Source of the DNA: Bacillota bacterium
GTDB lineage: Bacteria > Bacillota > Clostridia > Christensenellales > Aristaeellaceae
Assembly (NCBI GenBank): GCA_023411175.1
Contig: JAEYPB010000073.1
Span: 1-46,714, forward strand
Reading direction: 5' to 3'
DNA: 46,714 nt
In this document: piece after piece, positions 8,098 through 15,574 of the stretch
Layout of the letters: each line of letters opens with the position of its first letter
Numbering within the stretch: the stretch's first letter is position 1
The notes under the pieces: model-generated
Told to the model about the DNA's origin: nothing
What the model saw: the letters and a program-made list of their open reading frames with translations, nothing else
Database searches by the model: none
Position numbers and translations under genes: made by a program

Positions 8098-8450
8098 ATA
8101 ACGTAGTAAATTATAAATCAAGATTACCATGGTAATATATAAACTAAGGATTACCGTAGTAATATATATACCAATACTCTGTAGTAATATACAAACCAAG
8201 ATTAACGTAGTACTATATAAACCAAGATTACCGTGGTTATATATAAACCAAGGTTACCGCAGTAATATATAAACCAAGGTTACCATGGTAATTTATTATC
8301 CAAGATTACTGTGGTAATATATAAACCAGTTACCATGGTAATTTATAATCCAAGATTACCGTGGTAATCTATAAACCAAGGTTACCATGGTAATTTATAA
8401 ACTAATATCACCGTATTAATTTATACACTAAGATTACCGAGGTAACGTAT
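8098..8450 (+). repeat. 26-bp tandem array, about 14 palindromic units
   Basis: Consensus ATTACCRTGGTAAT followed by the spacer ATATAAACCAAG. The centre of the palindrome recurs at 8103, 8129, 8156, 8181, 8207, 8233, 8259, 8285, 8311, 8335, 8361, 8387, 8413 and 8439, that is, almost always 26 bases apart. The 12-bp core TTACCATGGTAA is a perfect palindrome in several units and near-perfect in the rest. The array is AT-rich in a GC-rich setting and ends about 240 bases before the HTH/TerS-like gene. It reads like iterons of an origin, a centromere-like site or a large operator; it is not CRISPR, because the spacers are not unique. Confidence 0.9.
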
Positions 8451-8691
8451 GCCCGCCCCTGTCATGACGGATATGGGTTTACGGTATGCGGCCTCATCTA
8501 CCCCGCTAGACGGATCATGATAGTTAGTTTGGACTAATATGATGGGAATATATGAAGCGGGTTTACTGTCGGGAGTTAGTCTAATCGGGCAGAATGACAA
8601 AACAGGCCGTTACGCTCGCCCACCTCACAGAACCGGCAAAATCTCAATTCTGACCGTAGGATTAACACAATGTATTTGGAGGGGTGATACA

Positions 8692-9117
8692 ATGGGCCGC
8701 AAGAGAACCCTAAACCTTACCCCGCAACAGCGTAAGGCGGCGGAACTGTTGGCCTTTAACGAGGAAGGCCGCACCAACCGAGACATTGCGAGGGAAGTTG
8801 GGATTACGGAACAGACGTTATACCGTTGGAAAGCCCTTCCCGATTTCGCCTATCTCGTTAACGAATACGCGGATCAGATCATGGAAACCTTCCTTGCGGA
8901 GGCTTACAAAGACCTCCGTAAGCTCACCAAACGGGCCAAATCAGACAATGCCAAACTGAAAGCCATTGAGCTTATTCTCAAAAACCGGGGCCGTATGAAA
9001 GACGTGGCGGACGTTACCGCAAAAGTGGAGGACACCCGTACCACCGAGGATATTCTTTCCGAAGTTGATTCCCTAAAGCAAAGGTTGGGCCTCACGGATA
9101 CCGATTCCGCAATGTAA
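8692..9117 (+). CDS. phBC6A51-type HTH protein (small-terminase-like)
   Basis: This 141-residue protein has a helix-turn-helix at about residues 26-52 (EGRTNRDIAREVGITEQTLY followed by RW) and then a helical segment ending in LKAIELILKNRGRMKDV. This pattern matches phage small-terminase-like HTH proteins of the phBC6A51 type. In a phage satellite such a protein could redirect DNA packaging; alternatively it binds the 26-bp array just upstream. The start is the ATG at 8692, 4 bases behind GGAGGGGTGA; an in-frame ATG at 8539 has no ribosome site. The gene stands alone, 121 bases before the second recombinase. Confidence 0.75.
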   Translation: MGRKRTLNLTPQQRKAAELLAFNEEGRTNRDIAREVGITEQTLYRWKALPDFAYLVNEYADQIMETFLAEAYKDLRKLTKRAKSDNAKLKAIELILKNRGRMKDVADVTAKVEDTRTTEDILSEVDSLKQRLGLTDTDSAM

Positions 9118-9119
9118 AT

Positions 9120-9163
9120 CTTATCGTTGTTCCATAACGAAACACGATAAGTTATGGTATAAT
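9120..9163 (+). promoter_or_regulatory. Interlocked inverted repeats over the promoter of the second recombinase
   Basis: CTTATCGT (9120-9127) pairs with ACGATAAG (9144-9151), and CCATAAC (9132-9138) pairs with GTTATGG (9151-9157). The two inverted repeats overlap, so only one can form at a time. A TATAAT at 9158-9163 follows directly. The layout suits an operator over the -35 region, or a recombination core for the adjacent enzyme. Confidence 0.6.
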
Positions 9164-9238
9164 ATTCCGTAGAAAGGGCGGTTTAGAGGGCTTTATCCCC
9201 TCAAAAACTTGTCGTATTACTACGGGAGGTTTTGCCAA

Positions 9239-10204
9239 ATGAATTACGTTGCAATGTTTCTTGACCACCTACGGGCGCAGGGCCGCGACGAAAAGACAAT
9301 CGTTACTTATGTTAGTGCTTTCAATCGTTTTGAAAAGTGTATATCAACGCGTGAAAATGCGGGGAACTTTGAAGGTACCCCCACCCACGGGGGGTACGGG
9401 GGGCCTTACCCTCTACATCTGGCCTCCCAAACGGACGTACAATTTTTTAGAAGCTGGTTGTTAAAGCACTACAAGAACAGTACAACCGTCCTCACCCTCA
9501 AACTCATAAACGCCTTTTTCACATGGGCCGTCGAACGGCATTACATCCCCGACAACCCCATTGAATTCATCGACCGTCCGGCGGCCACAAAGTCCCCGAC
9601 AAAGTGGTTGACAACGGAAGAACAGAATTCCGTAATCCGTGAAGCGCGGCGCATTAAAACCGCCATTGACAAAACCCCCACCGACACCCAACGGGCGGCA
9701 CAACTCCGGGAGTACGCCATTGTGCTTACCTTCCTCCGGGCGGGTTTGCGGGTTGAGGAACTTTGCGACTTGAAGGTTGCGGATTTGACCATCACCCCGC
9801 GAAAGGGTTTCCTGTACGTGAAAGGTAAAGGCGACAAAGACCGGACGATCCCGCTTAGTAAAGAATTGCGGGACACGCTGACAAGGTACCTCGACACCCG
9901 GAAGGATAACCCATCGCCCTACGTTTTCCCCTCGCAGCGTTCCGAACATTCCACGGTACGGGCAATCCAGTTTATCATTGAGGGATACGCGGATAGGCTG
10001 AAAATGCCTCACCTGTCATGCCATACGTTGCGGCATACGTTCGGGCATGACTTGGCGGTACAACACAACCCCCTTGACGTAATCGCCCGGCTCATGGGAC
10101 ACGTTAAAAAAGACGGCTCCCCAAATATCGCAATGACCGTGAAATATACCTCCCCCGGTTTGGCGGATTTGGAAAGAGCGGTGGAAAGCATCGCATGGAA
10201 CTAG
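9239..10204 (+). CDS. Second tyrosine recombinase (XerC/D-like)
   Basis: This 321-residue phage-integrase-family enzyme lacks the AP2-like N-terminus of the first one and is built like XerC/XerD. A SAM-like core-binding domain occupies residues 1-110 and the catalytic domain follows. Catalytic residues are Arg171 (GLRVEELCDL), His262 and Arg265 (HTLRH), His288 (LMGHV) and Tyr303 (VKYT). The start is the ATG at 9239, 9 bases behind GGGAGG. A Gly/Pro-rich stretch at residues 47-58, encoded by a near-palindromic CCCCC/GGGGG tract at 9375-9402, interrupts the N-terminal domain. It could resolve dimers of an excised circle, invert a segment or act at a different site; it is not beside an att repeat. 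Confidence 0.9.
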   Translation: MNYVAMFLDHLRAQGRDEKTIVTYVSAFNRFEKCISTRENAGNFEGTPTHGGYGGPYPLHLASQTDVQFFRSWLLKHYKNSTTVLTLKLINAFFTWAVERHYIPDNPIEFIDRPAATKSPTKWLTTEEQNSVIREARRIKTAIDKTPTDTQRAAQLREYAIVLTFLRAGLRVEELCDLKVADLTITPRKGFLYVKGKGDKDRTIPLSKELRDTLTRYLDTRKDNPSPYVFPSQRSEHSTVRAIQFIIEGYADRLKMPHLSCHTLRHTFGHDLAVQHNPLDVIARLMGHVKKDGSPNIAMTVKYTSPGLADLERAVESIAWN

Positions 10205-10215
10205 CCCAATACCCC

Positions 10216-10245
10216 AAAGCATAGGCATACCGCCTGTGCTTTTTT
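10216..10245 (+). terminator. Terminator of the second recombinase gene
   Basis: AAAGCATAGGC pairs with GCCTGTGCTTT (one G-T pair) over a 5-base loop and is followed by T residues. It starts 12 bases after the stop codon. Confidence 0.8.
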
Positions 10246-10508
10246 ATGCGTCAATTTACGACCTTGTGACGCTTACAAGGCCCTTACCCATACACCACCC
10301 TACCCCGCCCGGTAGACGGCTCCTACCCGAGGGCTTAAAATATAGAGATGGCAACTCTGAGCTTGAACAATCATTTTTGTCATAAAGTGTCCTCATAGGG
10401 TATATAGATTTATAGCCGCAAGCCGGACGGTGCAAAAGATATGAACGATATCCGGCCCCTCGATTTCAAAACGTACATTCCGCCATTATCGAATTTGGAG
10501 GTACCGAA
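10246..10508. other. Mostly non-coding stretch before the microproteins
   Basis: No convincing gene is visible apart from a possible 23-codon leader at 10441-10512. The remainder contains no clear repeat. An AT-rich segment near 10370-10425 may hold the promoter of the microprotein genes, but no good -35/-10 pair stands out. Confidence 0.4.
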
Positions 10509-10512
10509 ATGA
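10441..10512 (+). CDS. Possible 23-residue leader peptide coupled to the first microprotein
   Basis: A frame of 24 codons (MNDIRPLDFKTYIPPLSNLE, then VPK) ends in TGA that overlaps the ATG of the next gene as ATGA. The overlap would couple translation. Its own ribosome site is weak, so it may be chance. Confidence 0.3.
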   Translation: MNDIRPLDFKTYIPPLSNLEVPK

Positions 10513-10622
10513 GCAACAAAGATTGGGTACTTTGCGTCCTAAAAAGCATGTTTGATATGGGGGTTTTTACGGAGGAAGAATATTTGAGGACGCGGGCAGA
10601 AATAATCACCAGAAAAATATAA
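10509..10622 (+). CDS. Microprotein 1 with SHOCT-like motif
   Basis: This 37-residue protein starts at an ATG 7 bases behind GGAGG. It carries KDW near the start and DMGVFTEEEYLRTRAEI in the second half. The latter resembles the SHOCT motif (D-x-G-x-I-T-x-E-E-F), a short oligomerisation helix-turn found at protein ends; here it is nearly the whole protein. A paralogue follows 63 bases downstream. The role is unknown; a small adaptor or regulator made by the element is an inference. Confidence 0.7.
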   Translation: MSNKDWVLCVLKSMFDMGVFTEEEYLRTRAEIITRKI

Positions 10623-10685
10623 GCAAAAGCACTCGCGGCCATTGAGGTTGGAGCCGATTGATAATTATGATATGGAGGCCACAAA

Positions 10686-10799
10686 ATGACGCGGAAAGAC
10701 TGGTTGATTTTCTATGCGGGGTACATGCGGGATCAAGGGATTTTCACGGAAGAAGAATATATCCGAACCGTTGCGGAACTAAACTCTCGGAAGTATTAA
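10686..10799 (+). CDS. Microprotein 2 with SHOCT-like motif (paralogue of microprotein 1)
   Basis: This is also 37 residues, with the ATG behind TGGAGG. Aligned without gaps to microprotein 1 it shares K-D-W at 4-6, M14, D16, G18, F20-T-E-E-E-Y25, R27-T, A30-E31 and R35-K. Equal length, conserved charged positions and independent ribosome sites on both copies argue that these are real genes produced by duplication. It lies between the recombinase and the convergent restriction genes. Confidence 0.72.
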   Translation: MTRKDWLIFYAGYMRDQGIFTEEEYIRTVAELNSRKY

Positions 10800-10890
10800 G
10801 AAATTTCATCAGTGGCGGCTCTTGCGTGGGGCCGTCATCGTTGATGTGTTACGCATGTACTCTAGGCGGTCATGAGAGCAATAGTATGCC

Positions 10891-10919
10891 GGTGGTAGAG
10901 GCAAAAAGCCATTACCACC
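10891..10919. terminator. Hairpin between microprotein 2 and the restriction genes
   Basis: GGTGGTA pairs with TACCACC with an inner GGC/GCC pairing. It lies between convergent genes, where a bidirectional terminator would be expected, but no long T-tract follows on either strand. Confidence 0.35.
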
Positions 10920-10945
10920 AGCTTTATCTCAAGGATGTCTAGCGC

Positions 10946-13678
10946 TTATTTAACACTCAAACGTACCTTTTGCATCTCCAGCAGACTGTTCTTGATGCGC
11001 TCGAACTGCGTGGAATAGTCAAAGCAATCTGCAACGACGCGCTCGAAAGCAAGGCGGTCTGTGCGGGTATATTCTTCTACCGTGGATAATATTTCTCGAG
11101 CGAGGAGCGGTTTGAAGGCTTCGAGGATACGAGTGGTGTTTTCAGGGCTCAAGCGGCGCGGGTCGAGCATTAAAATTTTCTTGGTGTTATCGGCGCGGTT
11201 GTCGAGTGCGCCCAGTCCCTTGGGAAAACCTGTGGCTTCGGTATAGAATACGCCTATGACGGAGTTGAGAAGCGCATGGCACAATTCCAAGTCGACGTCT
11301 GCAGACTTTGGCTTGAAACCAATTGCTCTTTGGTTGATTTGTGCAGGCTCCTCCAACAAGCCATAGAAAATCCTACGTTCGGGATTCATGCCTGTGAACA
11401 GGCGAATACGGTCGCTGCCGGAGAAGCTGCCATCGGCGAGGTTCATCCAGAAAGTATCCTTGTGAGGGACTGATTGGTTGATATGCCCCCGAAAGCGATT
11501 TATCCGTTCGAGCGTTCGAAAACATTTTAAAAGGCGAAGTTCTTCTAGCGTCTTGTCGCAGACGAAAGAATAGGTGTCCGGTCTTGTAATTAGGTATTTG
11601 GCACTTTTTGCGCTTTTGAAAACGCGCCCGATAAAAGCCGGGTCAACCTCATCGGGTCTATTGAGGTACCAAATTTCATCCTGCCCGGTTTTCATGCCCC
11701 TGAACACATCGAACAAGTCGGTGACTGGGCAAAGAATCCCCCGGATATCAGCCAGCCAATTAACGTCGTAGAAGAAACAGTTCAAGACGATGTTCATGTC
11801 GAGTAGTTCATTGATTTCCGCAAGAGTATAGGTCTTGAATGATATCAATGCCGGGGCTACAGCATGCTTAAGCCGGATAGAGTTGACTACCTGTTGCACA
11901 TCATCATCTGTCAAATTCGGCAGAGCTTTGTGAATCAAGCCGAAGTTAACCGTATGTGCGGGAGAGGGTGCTTGCGGCACAGGTTTCTTCTTCAGGAATA
12001 GCATCAGTGTAATGACGTCGGCATTGTCAAACCACTTATCTTTGCCGCTGGTGACAATGCTATCGACGCTATAATAATAGTTTAGTGCACGGAAGAAATT
12101 CTGCCCCGCCAAGGTGCCGAGCCATGAGTTTGACGTAATGACGGCAACGCTGGCGTTATCGGCAAGGTGACTGTGCAAGTGGAGAAGCAAGGCTTGGTAT
12201 AGGTCAGCTCTCCCAGATAGGTCAACGCCAATGTCGGCGCGAACTCGCTCCAGTGTTGCATGGATGTGGTCGCTCTCTTCGCGCCCTTCTTGGTCGAAGG
12301 CAACAAATGGTAGGTTGGATACAAGACTCCCCCACTTGGGAAGTCGAATCTCCTGCCTTTCTCCATTTCGCGGGTCGGTGATCGACACCACTTTATTTTC
12401 ATATAAACTGAATGCGTTCTCCCGGAAAAGCAGACAAGGCAGGTTAATGGCGTCTGCCCGCGTCATGGCGATGTTTGATACTTGAAGTGGGAACGAATAC
12501 TTGTCGGAGGCATAAGTCGTAGCGTAGGCGCGATCAGCACCAATAACGTTCTTAGCGTCAAGTATTTCTTTTACAATGGTACCTGTACCACAACAGGGGT
12601 CTATAGCCGGAGCAGTTAGGTCGGTTATTCCAGCATTGACAAGGATTTTCGCGAGCTTCTGCGGCGTAGTGAACAACCCGGCTACGTTGCGTTTGAACTG
12701 GTTGACGCTGTTTTCCAGCACAGACTGCAAAGCCGTCTGCGGAATGTTTGCCAAGCCGTTTTCGGAAAGGAAGGCGTTATAATCCGTCAAATCAGTCCAC
12801 GTTGCGTCAGGAAGGACATCGCCATAAGGAATGGCTTCAAAGATGTTGAAGAAGTCACACTTGGCGGAGGTTTCTTCGAATACTTTCAGCGCATCCACTG
12901 GTGTAACATCCTCGTCGATGTGCTCCACAACCGTCGCGGGGTTATGGTTGCGCTTTATCATGTGGGCGAATGTGAACTTGTTTATCCAGTTGAGCAGGAC
13001 GGTCTGGGCGTAGGCGGTATACTGGTTGTTCTGGTCGAACCTGTATTCCATTTCAACACCGCGCCACCATTGCGATATATGCGCTGCGATGGTTGTGTCC
13101 CGAACGCCAGCCGCATGCAAATGTTCTGCCACAAGCCCCTTGTTCCGATTAAGGATTTCGGTGAATATGGTATCTGTAACAATGTCGCCGATCCTCGCTG
13201 GGTGCAATTCGCCCGATGTGAAAAAGGCGTTCAGTTCTCCGAGTATTTCTGGAACCAACGCCTCCCAATTCGCCTTATACGCCATAACGTCGTCACGGGT
13301 GCGAATATGGCGTGTCCCATCCCACTCTCGCGTTCTCGTCCAAGTATCCCCATCCTTCACATACAGTACGCCGAAGGTGAAGTTCCAGATGAAGCAGCTG
13401 TTTACGCGGAGTACATCGGCTTTGCGCTGTGCATCATGGATAAAATCCGCATCTGTTATTGGCACGTCGGGCATCTTGACTTCCCAGCCCTGCAGGATTT
13501 GCGTCCGGTCAAGGTCGCCGTATAAAAACACGTCGGGGAACATCCGCTGGCTGCCTGTGTTGAGCGTACTTTCGCCGCCGACGGACTTGATTTGCCAAGT
13601 GTTCCGCTTGGCGATTCCATCCATCAGTTTGATAAGCTCAATCGCTTCACTGCGCTCGTTATTGACTAAGCGAGCCAT
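10946..13678 (-). CDS. Restriction-modification fusion: PD-(D/E)XK nuclease plus N6-adenine methylase
   Basis: This 910-residue type IIG-like enzyme should both methylate and cut DNA. Residues 1-110 hold a nuclease-like core, with P48-D49 and E66-V-K68 fitting the PD-(D/E)XK motif. The middle carries an N6-adenine methylase: AdoMet motif DPCCGTGT near 360 and catalytic motif SNLPF near 454 (a variant of NPPF). The C-terminal third lacks known motifs and probably recognises the target. The start is the ATG at 13678, 7 bases behind GAGGAGG; a GTG directly upstream (13681) is too close. It lies 12 bases behind the methyltransferase gene, so the two form one operon. Its target sequence cannot be predicted. 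Confidence 0.88.
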   Translation of the reverse strand: MARLVNNERSEAIELIKLMDGIAKRNTWQIKSVGGESTLNTGSQRMFPDVFLYGDLDRTQILQGWEVKMPDVPITDADFIHDAQRKADVLRVNSCFIWNFTFGVLYVKDGDTWTRTREWDGTRHIRTRDDVMAYKANWEALVPEILGELNAFFTSGELHPARIGDIVTDTIFTEILNRNKGLVAEHLHAAGVRDTTIAAHISQWWRGVEMEYRFDQNNQYTAYAQTVLLNWINKFTFAHMIKRNHNPATVVEHIDEDVTPVDALKVFEETSAKCDFFNIFEAIPYGDVLPDATWTDLTDYNAFLSENGLANIPQTALQSVLENSVNQFKRNVAGLFTTPQKLAKILVNAGITDLTAPAIDPCCGTGTIVKEILDAKNVIGADRAYATTYASDKYSFPLQVSNIAMTRADAINLPCLLFRENAFSLYENKVVSITDPRNGERQEIRLPKWGSLVSNLPFVAFDQEGREESDHIHATLERVRADIGVDLSGRADLYQALLLHLHSHLADNASVAVITSNSWLGTLAGQNFFRALNYYYSVDSIVTSGKDKWFDNADVITLMLFLKKKPVPQAPSPAHTVNFGLIHKALPNLTDDDVQQVVNSIRLKHAVAPALISFKTYTLAEINELLDMNIVLNCFFYDVNWLADIRGILCPVTDLFDVFRGMKTGQDEIWYLNRPDEVDPAFIGRVFKSAKSAKYLITRPDTYSFVCDKTLEELRLLKCFRTLERINRFRGHINQSVPHKDTFWMNLADGSFSGSDRIRLFTGMNPERRIFYGLLEEPAQINQRAIGFKPKSADVDLELCHALLNSVIGVFYTEATGFPKGLGALDNRADNTKKILMLDPRRLSPENTTRILEAFKPLLAREILSTVEEYTRTDRLAFERVVADCFDYSTQFERIKNSLLEMQKVRLSVK

Positions 13679-13690
13679 CACGCATCCTCC

Positions 13691-14638
13691 TCAAAAATCC
13701 GTGAATAGTGGGCTGACATACAATGGCGCACGGTCGGCAGCGGTCATGGAATGCCAAGCCTTGCGCAGCCGCCTTTCCGAAACAGCTATATAGTCTATCT
13801 CGCCTCGCTTAAAAAGGGCGACGTCCTCGTTTTTTTCGATTCCGATGAAGTTCCTGCCCTCCAATAAGGCCGCCACCAGGAACGAGCCACTACCGCAGGT
13901 GTTGTCAAGCACCACTTCGCCTGGGTTGGTGTATGTGCGGATTAGGTACCTCCCAAGCTCAATGGGCTTTTGTGTCGGATGGAGCACCTCGCCCTCGGAC
14001 TCGGCGGTCTTGACATAAATAATGTCAGTTGGGTATCGCGCACCGTCACTAAAAACATGAACAGGCTCAAAGTCACCGTAACTACCACTCAACTGGTCCT
14101 TGCGAACACCCTTGTCATATGCAGTACCACGCGTCATCTGCGGGTTGTATGTTGGCTGTTTTTGGTAAAAAATACAAACGTCCTCATGCTTGCGGAGTGG
14201 TTGTTTTTTTGCGTTCAGAAAGTTTGTGGGTTTCGATTTTTCCCATACCCACTTGTATTTAAATAATTTCTCTTGGCTAAGAATTAGCTTAGCCGTAAAC
14301 ACGCCATGGGATGTCAGAGCAATCACACCGTTGGTTTTAATAATCCGCAGGTATTGCTTCCAAAGCAGGTCGAGCGGAATATAACTATCCCAAGCGTTCT
14401 GCGTGATACCATATGGTAGATCACAGAGAATCATGTCAATAGATTTATCGGGGATGTCCTTCATTTTTTCGAGGCAATCAGCCTCAAATACACGGTTCAA
14501 CAAATCCGTAATTTTTGGCACAAGGGAAAGACGAGGCGGCGTAACGGTCAGCTGGGGTTGCGCCGTCGGTATTTTCGCTTCCACGGCCGATGCATTGTCA
14601 GCATTGTATTCCATGGATTTAACAGATTCCATATCCAA
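13691..14638 (-). CDS. Beta-class DNA methyltransferase (N4-cytosine or N6-adenine)
   Basis: This 315-residue enzyme methylates DNA and probably completes host protection for the downstream nuclease-methylase. The catalytic motif CDLPYGI is near residue 72, followed by a target region, and the AdoMet motif DNTCGSGSF comes near 246; this order (motif IV before motif I) defines the beta class. The start is either TTG at 14638, 5 bases from AGGAGG, or ATG at 14632, 11 bases away. It is first in the operon and has its own promoter about 105 bases upstream. Companion methylases are known for systems with asymmetric sites such as Eco57I. Confidence 0.9.
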   Translation of the reverse strand: MDMESVKSMEYNADNASAVEAKIPTAQPQLTVTPPRLSLVPKITDLLNRVFEADCLEKMKDIPDKSIDMILCDLPYGITQNAWDSYIPLDLLWKQYLRIIKTNGVIALTSHGVFTAKLILSQEKLFKYKWVWEKSKPTNFLNAKKQPLRKHEDVCIFYQKQPTYNPQMTRGTAYDKGVRKDQLSGSYGDFEPVHVFSDGARYPTDIIYVKTAESEGEVLHPTQKPIELGRYLIRTYTNPGEVVLDNTCGSGSFLVAALLEGRNFIGIEKNEDVALFKRGEIDYIAVSERRLRKAWHSMTAADRAPLYVSPLFTDF

Positions 14639-14666
14639 TTGTACCTCCTGAAGGTTGGATTACACC

Positions 14667-14695
14667 AAAAGGCACCCGTAAAGTCGCTGGGTGCC
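14667..14695 (-). terminator. Terminator-like hairpin in the leader of the methyltransferase gene
   Basis: On the minus strand GGCACCC and GGGTGCC form a 7-bp stem followed by TTTT. It lies between the promoter at 14743-14771 and the ribosome site at 14649-14644. It could act as an attenuator that limits early expression of the restriction operon. Confidence 0.5.
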
Positions 14696-14742
14696 GCTTG
14701 CGTCATGCGCCAGTATAACAAACGCGGTATCTACGTGAACAG

Positions 14743-14771
14743 ATTATATCAAAAAACCCCAGTTAGTTCAA
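14743..14771 (-). promoter_or_regulatory. Promoter of the restriction-modification operon
   Basis: TTGAAC (14771-14766) and TATAAT (14748-14743) are spaced by 17 bases on the minus strand. Confidence 0.65.
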
Positions 14772-14895
14772 GCTCAATGCAAGCCCTTTTCTGACCTCCC
14801 AGATAAGCCATTTGCTAACTGCTCATGGTTGATTGCCGCTGAATAGTTTGTGCACAAAACAGGCCAGCATTTCATAGCGCATAAATGAAAGAGGT

Positions 14896-15324
14896 TTATG
14901 TCCGCTCTCTCACCCGTATACCAAGAGCTTCACGCAATGCAGTTTGAAGCAACAGCGAAAAGTTCACTTCAGCGGCTTCCCCGGCGGCTTTAAGCCATGC
15001 AGGCAGAGTTACGGTCATTTTCGTAGACTTCATGGCCGCTTTGTCCCGGTAGGGCGGCAACCATACCGACACGGTAACAAACTGATACCCCAACGGCATA
15101 AGGTAGTCCGACGTATCAAGGCCCGTGTAAGCAGGTTCCGGGATTGCCTCGCCTACTTCCTCCATAGCCAACAGATGCCCGGTGAGAGCTTCCTCGGCCA
15201 TTTCCAGAGCTTCCGCGAAAGTTTCCCCTTGCGTCGCACATCCGGGAATTTGGGGGAAAAGAACGCTAAAACCGCCCTCCGGTTCCGGGATGAATGCGGC
15301 CACGTAGGTATACCTGTTTTTCAT
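14896..15324 (-). CDS. hicB: HicB-family antitoxin-like protein without a HicA partner
   Basis: This 142-residue protein has a HicB partial-RNase-H-like fold at residues 1-75 (AAFIPEPEGGFSVLFPQIPG, then a segment ending EALEMAEEAL) and a ribbon-helix-helix-like C-terminus (KMTVTLPAWLKAAGEAAEVN). HicB normally neutralises the HicA mRNA interferase and represses its own operon. No HicA-like gene of about 60 codons with a catalytic His is found on either side. The start is the ATG at 15324 behind GGAGGG; an ATG at 15339 lies before that site. It may control a toxin elsewhere, or have become a stand-alone regulator. Confidence 0.88.
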   Translation of the reverse strand: MKNRYTYVAAFIPEPEGGFSVLFPQIPGCATQGETFAEALEMAEEALTGHLLAMEEVGEAIPEPAYTGLDTSDYLMPLGYQFVTVSVWLPPYRDKAAMKSTKMTVTLPAWLKAAGEAAEVNFSLLLQTALREALGIRVRERT

Positions 15325-15374
15325 GTTCGCCCTCCACAATCACTATCTGGTATTTGTACCTTCGCGACGTAGAC

Positions 15375-15404
15375 ATTATAGGCGGTGTCTTGGACACGTG
15401 TCAA
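15375..15404 (-). promoter_or_regulatory. hicB promoter with palindromic operator
   Basis: Consensus TTGACA (15404-15399) and TATAAT (15380-15375) are 18 bases apart. The -35 box is embedded in CTTGACACGTGTCCAAG (15405-15389), a near-perfect inverted repeat with core GACACGTGTC. This is the expected place for self-repression by HicB. Confidence 0.8.
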
Positions 15405-15436
15405 GAGCGATTATCCATACCCCTACGGAGCAATGA

Positions 15437-15450
15437 TTGACCCCTACAAT
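15437..15450 (+). repeat. Putative integrase arm-type site, right
   Basis: TTGACCCCTACAAT matches 13 of 14 bases of the site at 5123-5136. It lies about 125 bases inside the right attachment repeat, in the same orientation as the left sites. Confidence 0.5.
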
Positions 15451-15574
15451 TACTCCTACGCCGCAATAATTGCCCGTTTTAAGGCATCACCACGTAGCAC
15501 AAAGTCAAGCAATTTAGGGATTCCTAAACACCATGTATACGGAGAAAACCCACCCCGTCATGATCCATTGCGAT

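Larger units (their letters stand above)
6967..8691. other. 1.7-kb non-coding, repeat-rich region of the element
   Basis: Open frames here are short, lack ribosome sites and do not read like proteins. The region holds a terminator, two related 105-bp segments (7141-7245 and 7324-7429), a G-rich stretch near 7610-7690, three palindromic ATGCCGTAAGGCAT units (7729-7833), an AT-rich stretch, and a 26-bp tandem array (8098-8450). The order of palindromic units, AT-rich DNA and direct repeats before an HTH gene suggests a replication or partition locus, or an operator field. This is inference; no Rep gene is nearby. Confidence 0.55.

Noticed and set aside
8098..8450. CRISPR array
   Set aside because: The period is 26 bp with no unique spacers, and the units are themselves palindromic; no cas genes are present. 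It is a tandem repeat array.
14896..15570. Complete HicAB toxin-antitoxin pair
   Set aside because: No HicA-sized frame with a plausible ribosome site and His motif was found on either side of hicB.
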